Shown one piece after another: positions 6,779 through 11,828 of a stretch of 11,828 bases of DNA. This stretch comes from Gallionellales bacterium CG03_land_8_20_14_0_80_55_15 (GTDB lineage: Bacteria > Pseudomonadota > Gammaproteobacteria > Burkholderiales > Gallionellaceae). The notes below the pieces were generated by a model. The model searched no databases. It saw only the letters and a list, made by a program, of their open reading frames with translations, and was not told the origin of the DNA. Every line of letters starts with the position of its first letter. Position 1 is the first letter of the stretch. The position numbers were made by a program, and so were the translations under genes. Where the stretch lies: positions 1 to 11,828 of the forward strand of contig PEUR01000092.1 of NCBI GenBank assembly GCA_002780675.1. The letters are read 5' to 3'.

Positions 6779-8518
6779 CTAAAACCTCGGCGAATAATAG
6801 GGCAACTCGTAGGGCGTACCCTGTTTCAACAAGTCGTATATGGGTCCGGCCAATTCTGCATCGTCTTCGACCGGGGTCGCATAAACATATGCCTTGAATG
6901 GCTCGTAGCCCAGTCGGCGCACGGTATCTATGAAACGCTCGTCGTCAAAACGCTCGTCCACATACACTTGCAACAGGCGCGCGATCACTTCCGGGATTTG
7001 CCCGAATTTGAACGATTTGCCGATGATTTTGCCGATGGAACTGGTGTTACCCTGCGCGCCGCCAATAGATACCTGATACCACTCCTCGCCATCCTTATCC
7101 ACGCCCAGAATACCGATATGGCCGATATGGTGGTGCGCGCAGGCATTCACGCAACCTGAAATATTCAGGTCCAGTTCGCCGATGTCGTGCAGGAAATCAA
7201 AGTTATCGAAACAGGCGGCAATCGCACGAGCCAGCGGAATGGAGCGCGCGTTCGCCAGTGAGCAAAAATCGCCGCCGGGGCAGCTGATGATGTCGGTCAA
7301 CAGCCCGATATTCGGCGTTGCCATGTCCCGCTCTGTCGCCGCCTGCCAAAGCGTGAACAAATCGGCTTGTCTGACATCCGCCAGCACCAGATTCTGTTCA
7401 TGCGTGATACGCAACTCGCCAAAGCTGAAACGCTCGGCCAGTTCGGCTGCGGCCTCCATCTGTTGCGCGGTTGCATCGCCCGGTGCCATGCCGGGTTTCT
7501 TCAGCGACAACACCACCGAAGCATAACCCGATACCTTGTGCGGCTTGACGTTGCGTTGCAGCCAGTTGGCAAAAGCCGTGTTGCCGGGTTGCGCGGCAGC
7601 CACATCGCTATCCGCCAGTGTTTCATAGCTGGGCGCGGTGAAGCAGGCTGCGACGCGCTCTAATTCCTCCACGGTCAGTGTGCAAGGACCGTCTTTGGTG
7701 AACTTCCAGTCGGCTTCCACCTGCCGCCTGAATTCCTCGATGCCGATCTCTTTCACCAAAATCTTGATGCGCGCCTTGTACATGTTGTCGCGGCGACCGT
7801 GTTCGTTATAGACGCGCACGATGGATTCCAGATAAGTGATGGCGTGCTGCCAGGGCACAAAGGCGCAAATCTCCGTGCCGATGACCGGGGTGCGCCCCAG
7901 ACCACCGCCGACCAGCACGCGAAAACCAACTTCTCCCCGCGCGTTTTTCACCACTTGCAAACCCACATCGTGTACCGCGATGGCAGCGCGATCCGTCATG
8001 GCACCGGTCATGGAAAACTTGAATTTACGCGGCAAATAGGCAAATTCGGGATGGAAGGTACTCCACTGGCGCAGAATCTCCGCGTAGGGTCGCGGGTCAA
8101 CAATTTCATCTTTTGCCACACCGGCAAACTCGTCGCAGGTGATGTTGCGGATGCAGTTGCCGGAAGTCTGCGTGGCGTGCATTTCCACCGTTGCCAGATC
8201 GGCCAGAATATCCGGCGCATCCGGCAGCTTGATCCAGTTGAACTGGACGTTCTGGCGGGTGGTGAAATGCCCGTAGTCGCGGTCGTACTTGCGCGCGATG
8301 TGCGCGAACATGCGCATCTGCGCGGCACTCAGCAGTCCGTAAGGCACGGCGATGCGCAGCATGTAAGCATGAATCTGCATGTACAGGCCGTTTTGCAGGC
8401 GCAGCACGCGGAACTCGTCTTCCGTCAGTTCATTGGACAAGCGGCGGCGCACCTGGTCGCGGAACTGCGCGACACGCTCGGCGACCATCTGGTGATCGAA
8501 TTGGTCGTAACGATACAT
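6779..8518 (-). CDS. cysI: Sulfite reductase hemoprotein (nitrite/sulfite reductase family)
   Basis: The 579-residue enzyme carries out the six-electron reduction of sulfite to sulfide at a coupled siroheme/[4Fe-4S] centre. Two ferredoxin-like half-domains are recognisable (HFTTRQNVQF near residues 84-93 and ITHEQNLVL near 371-379). The cluster ligands are complete: Cys413-x5-Cys419 (SCPGGDFCS) and Cys456-x3-Cys460 (SGCVNACAHH). The family includes nitrite reductases, but the cys context argues for sulfite. No cysJ flavoprotein gene is present nearby, so the electron donor is unknown. The ATG directly abuts the stop of the preceding 79-aa gene (TAA-ATG), with a GGGGA ribosome site inside that gene, implying coupled translation. 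Confidence 0.93.
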   Translation of the reverse strand: MYRYDQFDHQMVAERVAQFRDQVRRRLSNELTEDEFRVLRLQNGLYMQIHAYMLRIAVPYGLLSAAQMRMFAHIARKYDRDYGHFTTRQNVQFNWIKLPDAPDILADLATVEMHATQTSGNCIRNITCDEFAGVAKDEIVDPRPYAEILRQWSTFHPEFAYLPRKFKFSMTGAMTDRAAIAVHDVGLQVVKNARGEVGFRVLVGGGLGRTPVIGTEICAFVPWQHAITYLESIVRVYNEHGRRDNMYKARIKILVKEIGIEEFRRQVEADWKFTKDGPCTLTVEELERVAACFTAPSYETLADSDVAAAQPGNTAFANWLQRNVKPHKVSGYASVVLSLKKPGMAPGDATAQQMEAAAELAERFSFGELRITHEQNLVLADVRQADLFTLWQAATERDMATPNIGLLTDIISCPGGDFCSLANARSIPLARAIAACFDNFDFLHDIGELDLNISGCVNACAHHHIGHIGILGVDKDGEEWYQVSIGGAQGNTSSIGKIIGKSFKFGQIPEVIARLLQVYVDERFDDERFIDTVRRLGYEPFKAYVYATPVEDDAELAGPIYDLLKQGTPYELPYYSPRF

Positions 8519-8758
8519 TTAGTTTTCCCCGGTAGCTGCGGGTGAATAGGCTTTCGACACGGGCAACAGCAACGCGGCGGCCAGCGGAAACTTTGCGCCG
8601 TAAGCCAGAATGTGCGCGACATCCGCATCTTCGTCGTGGCGCAGCGCAGCACCGATATAAGCGTATTCGCCCGTTTGCCCGACCACCACGCCGATGCGTC
8701 CGCCGCAGCCGTTGAACCAGCTTACCTGCCTGGGTTGATTGACTTTATTTTCACTCAT
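8519..8758 (-). CDS. Uncharacterised 79-aa protein upstream of cysI
   Basis: I do not recognise this protein. It is real by context: its ribosome site (AAGGA) overlaps the tauE-like stop, its ATG at 8758 has normal spacing, and its TAA directly abuts the cysI start. The product is soluble-looking, with one cysteine (Cys18 in WFNGCGGRIG), a Gly/Val-rich segment at 19-28, an acidic patch HDEDAD (41-46) and an Ala/Leu-rich segment at 56-68 (KFPLAAALLLPVS), which is short for a membrane span. Its place between exporter and reductase suggests an accessory role for CysI or its regulation, but that is inference only. Confidence 0.75.
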   Translation of the reverse strand: MSENKVNQPRQVSWFNGCGGRIGVVVGQTGEYAYIGAALRHDEDADVAHILAYGAKFPLAAALLLPVSKAYSPAATGEN

Positions 8759-8767
8759 GACTTTTCC

Positions 8768-9553
8768 TTATTTGTAGAACACCATCTTCAGACCAATAAT
8801 CAGCAGCATCACTGCCAGCAAGGGACGCAATACCCTTTCGGGTACTTTGGCGCTCAAATGGCTACCGATATAAATGCCGGGCAACGAACCCAGCAACAAA
8901 CTGCCCAGCAACACCAGATCCACCGTACCCAGCGCCAAATGCCCCATGCCTGCCAAAGCCGTCAGCGGCACGGCGTGGGCAATGTCGGTGCCGACGATTT
9001 TAACCGCAGGCAGACGCGGGTATAAAAATAACAGCGCAACCGTACCCAACACGCCTGCCCCTATCGAAGACACCGTCACCAGCGACCCCACCACCACGCC
9101 CGTCGCAATGGTTGCAGTGGGCAGATAACGATGGTGCAACTCGTACATCGTGCCATCGCGGCGACGGCCAATCTTCATGATTTGCTCCTTGAACAACAGC
9201 ACCACCGCCGTCAGCAGCAAGGCGACGCTCAACACGCTAGTCACCACGCTGCGCAAGGTCTTCTCGTCCAACGCCAGATATTTCAGCATCAGGATGGTCA
9301 CCAGCGCGGCGGGCAAACTGCCCATCGCCAACAGCCCGACCACTTTCCAGTCCACCGTGCCACGCTTGCTGTGTACCCACGCGCCCATTGTCTTGGTCAG
9401 CGAAGCGTATAACAAGTCAGTGCCTACGGCAGTTGCGGGAGATACCCCAAAGAACAATACCAGCAAAGGTGTCATCAGCGAGCCGCCGCCCACCCCCGTC
9501 ACCCCGACAATCAAACCCACGCCAAAACCCGATACCGTGTACAGCCAATCCAT
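8768..9553 (-). CDS. TauE/SafE-family membrane transporter, likely sulfite exporter
   Basis: The 261-residue protein is strongly hydrophobic with about seven to eight membrane segments in two related halves. The first half has the glycine-rich GVTGVGGGSLMTPLL motif (17-31) followed by GTDLLYASLTK (44-54); the second repeats this as GAGVLGTVALLF (166-177) and GTDIAHAVPLTA (188-199). A charged cytoplasmic loop (about 128-143) separates them. TauE/SafE proteins move sulfite, sulfoacetate or related sulfur anions. The frame extends upstream to a TTG at 9589, but ATG at 9553 has a GGGGTGG ribosome site and starts right at the first helix. As first gene of the operon it may remove excess sulfite or, because no sulfate transporter is encoded here, bring sulfate in; direction cannot be read from sequence. 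Confidence 0.87.
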   Translation of the reverse strand: MDWLYTVSGFGVGLIVGVTGVGGGSLMTPLLVLFFGVSPATAVGTDLLYASLTKTMGAWVHSKRGTVDWKVVGLLAMGSLPAALVTILMLKYLALDEKTLRSVVTSVLSVALLLTAVVLLFKEQIMKIGRRRDGTMYELHHRYLPTATIATGVVVGSLVTVSSIGAGVLGTVALLFLYPRLPAVKIVGTDIAHAVPLTALAGMGHLALGTVDLVLLGSLLLGSLPGIYIGSHLSAKVPERVLRPLLAVMLLIIGLKMVFYK

Positions 9554-9613
9554 CAAAAACCACCCCAACGGGCATGACAAATATGCCAAGCCAAATAATT
9601 AAACCTTATCATA

Positions 9614-9641
9614 CCCACTTCCCTCTCCCCTGCCCTTCCCC
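9614..9641 (-). other. G-quadruplex motif in the operon leader
   Basis: The plus strand has five runs of three or four C (9614-9616, 9621-9623, 9627-9630, 9633-9635, 9638-9641) separated by 4, 3, 2 and 2 bases. The minus strand, which is the sense strand of the operon, therefore carries five G tracts with loops of 2-4 bases, satisfying the standard G3+N1-7 pattern. It lies about 60 bases upstream of the first start codon. Confidence 0.65.
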
Positions 9642-9670
9642 GCATACAAAGGAAAAAACCAACGAATCGC

Positions 9671-9705
9671 TGCGCGAGCTTCCTGTTTTCTAATTCAGGC
9701 GCGCA
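9671..9705 (-). other. Possible stem-loop at the start of the operon transcript
   Basis: TGCGCG (9671-9676) pairs with CGCGCA (9700-9705), and CCTG (9682-9685) with CAGG (9696-9699), leaving a 5-base bulge and 10-base loop. It would lie at the very 5' end of a transcript started from the candidate minus-strand promoter. A role is unproven. Confidence 0.35.
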
Positions 9706-9706
9706 T

Positions 9707-9734
9707 CTTATCCTAACGGCATCAATAATCTTAA
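9707..9734 (-). promoter_or_regulatory. Candidate promoter of the sulfate-reduction operon
   Basis: On the minus strand, TTAAGA (9729-9734, 4 of 6 to the -35 consensus) and GATAAG (9707-9712, 4 of 6 to the -10) are spaced by 16 bases, predicting a start near 9700 and a leader of about 147 bases. The modest match fits an activator-dependent promoter. Confidence 0.4.
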
Positions 9735-9752
9735 TGGTTTTCTGTTAAGATT
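9727..9752. promoter_or_regulatory. Dyad, candidate CysB operator
   Basis: AATCTTAA (9727-9734) and TTAAGATT (9745-9752) are perfect 8-base inverted arms around a 10-base spacer. The dyad lies between the divergent cysB and operon genes and overlaps both candidate -35 elements, a position typical of LysR-type regulators that activate one gene and repress their own. CysB sites have poor consensus, so assignment rests on location. Confidence 0.5.
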
Positions 9753-9759
9753 TTATAAC
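9731..9759 (+). promoter_or_regulatory. Candidate cysB promoter
   Basis: TATAAC (9754-9759) matches 5 of 6 -10 positions; TTAATG (9731-9736) is a weak -35 (3 of 6) at 17-base spacing. The predicted start is near 9766, about 48 bases before the cysB ATG. The promoter is embedded in the dyad, consistent with autorepression. Confidence 0.45.
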
Positions 9760-9813
9760 CAAATAGCATATAGACCGAAATACAACCTACCCGACAGGAA
9801 ACCCGGCCTCGCC

Positions 9814-10755
9814 ATGAACCTTCAACAACTGCGTTATTTCAATGAAATCGTCAGGCGCGACCTGAATATCTCCGCTGCGGCTGCGTCACTGTTTACCTCG
9901 CAACCCGCTATCAGCAAACAGATCAAGCTCTTGGAAGAGGAACTGGGCATCCAGATTTTTCTGCGCAACGGGAAACGCATCACCGCCCTGACTGAGCCCG
10001 GCAAAGGCTTGCTTGCCATCGCGCGGCGCATGTTGCTGGACGCGGAAAACTTCAAACAGTTTGCCGATGAATTCCATTCCAAAGATAGCGGTCACCTGAC
10101 CCTCGCCACCACCCACACCCAGGCTCGCTATGCTTTGCCGCCCGTCGTAAAACAGTTTATCGAGCGTTACCCCAAGGTCAAACTGGGCTTACACCAGGGC
10201 AACCCGACGCAGATCGCCCAGCAGGTATTGAACGGCGAGGCGGACATCTGCATCGCCACCGAGAGCCTGACGCTGTATGACGGACTGGTCACGCTGCCCT
10301 GCTACGAATGGCATCACTGCGTGATTACCCCGCCGGATCATCCGCTCTTGCAAGAACCGGAACTCACGCTGGATGCCATCGCGCGCTATCCCATCATCAC
10401 CTACGACCACGCCTTCTCAGGGCGCAGCAAAATCAATGATGCCTTTGAAAAAGCGGGCATCGTTCCCGACATCGCGCTCACCGCGATTGATGCCGACGTG
10501 ATTAAAACCTATGTAGAACTGGGTTTGGGGATAGGCATACTCGCGGAAATCGCCTTCATCCCGGATCGCGAACCGCATCTGCGCCGCATGAATGCCCGGC
10601 ATCTGTTCAAGCCCAGCACCACCCGCATCGCAATACGCAAAAACGAATACCTGCGCGGTTATACTTACGACTTCATCGCACTGTTTGCACCGCACCTGAC
10701 CGCCGAAGTCGTCAACCGTGCCATGCATCTGGCGAATTTACCCGAACAAGATTGA
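9814..10755 (+). CDS. cysB: CysB-type LysR transcriptional regulator
   Basis: The 313-residue protein has an N-terminal winged helix-turn-helix (about 19-45, ISAAAASLFTSQPAISKQIKLLEEELG) and a periplasmic-binding-like effector domain. CysB homologues activate cysteine-biosynthesis genes with N-acetylserine or O-acetylserine as inducer, and sulfate or thiosulfate can occupy the ligand site. The characteristic TTHTQARYALPP stretch (99-110) preserves Thr100, Thr102 and Gln103, and Thr149 is also present; these correspond to ligand contacts described for enterobacterial CysB. The contact usually given as Thr202 is Ser here (FSGRSKI). Length is near the family norm (E. coli 324). It is divergent from the operon across a 260-bp control region, so it almost certainly regulates it. 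An AGGAA site lies 13 bases before the ATG, a rather wide spacing. Confidence 0.93.
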   Translation: MNLQQLRYFNEIVRRDLNISAAAASLFTSQPAISKQIKLLEEELGIQIFLRNGKRITALTEPGKGLLAIARRMLLDAENFKQFADEFHSKDSGHLTLATTHTQARYALPPVVKQFIERYPKVKLGLHQGNPTQIAQQVLNGEADICIATESLTLYDGLVTLPCYEWHHCVITPPDHPLLQEPELTLDAIARYPIITYDHAFSGRSKINDAFEKAGIVPDIALTAIDADVIKTYVELGLGIGILAEIAFIPDREPHLRRMNARHLFKPSTTRIAIRKNEYLRGYTYDFIALFAPHLTAEVVNRAMHLANLPEQD

Positions 10756-10756
10756 T

Positions 10757-10785
10757 GACAGGAGTGCTGATTTATTCTCCTTGTC
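10757..10785 (+). terminator. Weak hairpin after cysB
   Basis: GACAGGAG (10757-10764) can pair with CTCC-T-TGTC (10777-10785) with one bulged T and a 12-base loop. It starts 2 bp after the cysB stop. No clean T tract follows, and its 3' arm coincides with the -35 of the next gene, so terminator function is doubtful. Confidence 0.3.
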
Positions 10786-10809
10786 GCTGATTTTAATTAA
10801 AAATACAAT
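10781..10809 (+). promoter_or_regulatory. Candidate sigma-70 promoter of the nitroreductase gene
   Basis: TTGTCG (10781-10786, 4 of 6) and TACAAT (10804-10809, 5 of 6) are separated by exactly 17 bases of AT-rich sequence. The predicted start is near 10816, so the nitroreductase gene can be expressed independently of cysB. Confidence 0.6.
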
Positions 10810-10894
10810 AAAATCAAACAGTTACATTTAATCCCGTGTGGGCATGGCAAATAAATCAACGCTTCCCCAGCAAAAAATTAACCCAAGAAAAACA

Positions 10895-11635
10895 ATGAAC
10901 GATACCCTCAAGCTCATCCAGTCTCACCGCAGTATCCGCAGCTATACCGACCAGGCCGTCAGCGCTGCCATGCTGGACGAGATCATCCGTGCCGCCTGGC
11001 GCGGACCGACTTCGATGAACGCGCAGGAAATTTCACTGGTGGTGGTACGCGATGCCGCGAAACGCGCGCGTATCGCCGAGATTGCCGGCGGTCAAGCGTG
11101 GATCGCGCAAGCGCCCGTTTTTATCACACTGGTGATTGATTTCCACAAGACCTGCCTCGGCGTTGGGAAAGCCGGACAGACGCAGATCATCCAGGAAAGT
11201 ATGGAAGGTTTTGGCGTGGCGGCAGTGGACGCGGGCATCACGCTGGCCAATCTGATGACCGCCGCACGTTCGCAAGGCCTCGGCATCGTGCCGATAGGCG
11301 GCATACGCCGCAACCCGCAAGCGATGATAGACCTGCTCGAACTCCCACCGCTCACCTTCCCGCTGGTCGGCTTGTGTCTCGGTCACATCGCCGTTGACGC
11401 GCCCCAAAAACCGCGCATGGACATCCGCACCTTCTGCCACTTTGAGCGCTACGATGCCAGCAGTTACGCCGCCGCGATTGACGCTTACGACGAAACCATC
11501 ATGGCATACTGGCAACAACTTGGCCGCAGTGATGGCATCACTTGGTCGCAGAATCTGGGCAACAGCCTGAAACAGGTCTATTTTCCCGAAGTCAAACCCG
11601 TGGCGGCGAAACAAGGCTTGTTGAACGACAAATAA
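10895..11635 (+). CDS. NfsA/NfrA-like NADPH-dependent FMN nitroreductase
   Basis: The 246-residue protein belongs to the nitroreductase fold, flavoenzymes that use NAD(P)H to reduce nitro-compounds, quinones, flavins or other acceptors. The N-terminal HRSIRSYT (11-18) is the usual FMN-phosphate-binding segment; GPTSMNAQ (37-44) and GLGIVPIGGIRRNPQAMIDLLELP (128-151) match conserved family positions, and LCLGHI (160-165) follows. The frame also allows GTG at 10838 or ATG at 10844, but the 19 extra residues are polar and not family-like, so ATG at 10895 is preferred; its Shine-Dalgarno sequence is weak. It has its own promoter and lies 139 bp after cysB. The physiological acceptor is unknown. 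Chance membership in the sulfur regulon is possible but not indicated. Confidence 0.85.
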   Translation: MNDTLKLIQSHRSIRSYTDQAVSAAMLDEIIRAAWRGPTSMNAQEISLVVVRDAAKRARIAEIAGGQAWIAQAPVFITLVIDFHKTCLGVGKAGQTQIIQESMEGFGVAAVDAGITLANLMTAARSQGLGIVPIGGIRRNPQAMIDLLELPPLTFPLVGLCLGHIAVDAPQKPRMDIRTFCHFERYDASSYAAAIDAYDETIMAYWQQLGRSDGITWSQNLGNSLKQVYFPEVKPVAAKQGLLNDK

Positions 11636-11641
11636 TCGCGT

Positions 11642-11828
11642 TCAGAAAATAGCACGCTTGGAAAAATCCTTGGGGCGGAAGCCCAGGGCGGCGAGTACGG
11701 CGAAATAGACCACCACCCCGCCGGCCACCAGCGCCGCCAATCGGCTGACACGCGACCACGGGTTGCTGACTAACCAGCTATCCTGCGTTCCCATGCCGAA
11801 CCACAGCAGCAAGCCCAGCGCCAGCATG
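11642..11828 (-). CDS. murJ: Lipid II flippase MurJ, C-terminal fragment
   Basis: Only the last 62 or so codons lie in the window; the gene continues past its end. The visible part has a hydrophobic segment (LAALVAGGVVVYFAVLAALGF), a final transmembrane helix, followed by RPKDFSKRAIF, which resembles the LxGFRxxDFxRR ending of MurJ/MviN proteins. MurJ flips the peptidoglycan precursor lipid II across the inner membrane. The gene converges on the nitroreductase gene with only 6 bp between stop codons and no evident terminator between them. An ATG at 11827 is internal, not the start. Confidence 0.8.
   Translation of the reverse strand, partial: MLALGLLLWFGMGTQDSWLVSNPWSRVSRLAALVAGGVVVYFAVLAALGFRPKDFSKRAIF

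Noticed and set aside
7799..8545. 248-codon plus-strand frame opposite cysI
   Set aside because: Antisense to the well-supported sulfite reductase gene; composition is typical of a shadow frame.
9554..9589. TTG start 12 codons upstream for the TauE-like protein
   Set aside because: The ATG at 9553 has a good GGGGTGG ribosome site and begins right at the first membrane helix.
9554..9813. Known riboswitch (SAM, cobalamin or similar) in the operon leader
   Set aside because: No conserved core of a riboswitch class that I recognise is visible; only a simple hairpin and a G-rich tract are present.
10838..10894. GTG or upstream ATG start for the nitroreductase
   Set aside because: The added residues are polar and unlike the family N-terminus, which matches from the ATG at 10895; the upstream starts cannot be fully excluded.
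11033..11614. 193-codon minus-strand frame opposite the nitroreductase gene
   Set aside because: The plus-strand product has clear FMN-binding motifs; the antisense frame has none.

Overview
The window looks like ordinary chromosome from a betaproteobacterium. Protein flavour and gene order suggest the Nitrosomonadales, perhaps a Gallionella/Sideroxydans-type organism; this placement is an impression from sequence, not a search result. GC content is moderately high. No mobile-element genes, tRNAs, rRNAs or CRISPR arrays were seen.

Layout. (1) Positions 1-1418, plus strand: the end of an outer-membrane beta-barrel gene, then a TlpA-like periplasmic thioredoxin gene, closed by a three-unit 32-bp tandem repeat whose last unit is an intrinsic terminator. 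(2) 1633-2364, plus strand: an RluF-type pseudouridine synthase, convergent with the next block; a REP-like palindrome and a second hairpin separate them. (3) 2440-9553, minus strand: an assimilatory sulfate-reduction operon, transcribed in the order tauE-like exporter, 79-aa unknown gene, cysI-type sulfite reductase, DUF934 gene, cysH (APS-reductase type), cysD, cysN, cobA. (4) 9554-9813: a divergent control region with a dyad, candidate back-to-back promoters, and a G-quadruplex motif in the presumed operon leader. (5) 9814-10755, plus strand: the CysB-type regulator. (6) 10895-11635, plus strand: an NfsA-like flavin nitroreductase with its own promoter. (7) 11642-11828, minus strand: the C-terminal end of murJ, running out of the window.

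How the genes work together. CysD and CysN activate sulfate to APS. CysH carries the CC...CxxC iron-sulfur signature of APS reductases, so it should reduce APS directly; this fits the absence of an APS kinase (cysC). CysI reduces sulfite to sulfide and needs siroheme, whose first dedicated step is made by the co-transcribed CobA. The TauE/SafE-like membrane protein would move sulfite or a related sulfur oxyanion. CysB, divergently encoded, retains most of the known sulfate/N-acetylserine contact residues and probably activates the operon. No cysJ flavoprotein, cysG oxidase/chelatase domain or sulfate ABC transporter genes are present, so those functions must lie elsewhere or be replaced.

The coding content is conventional. 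The features worth a second look are non-coding: the tandem hairpin array at 1469-1564, the NIME/dRS3-like element between cysD and cysN with a decayed half-copy on the other side of cysD, the leader G-quadruplex motif, the promoter-embedded dyad, and two small or uncharacterised proteins (79 aa and DUF934) tied to CysI. No stretch longer than about 300 bases lacks a gene.
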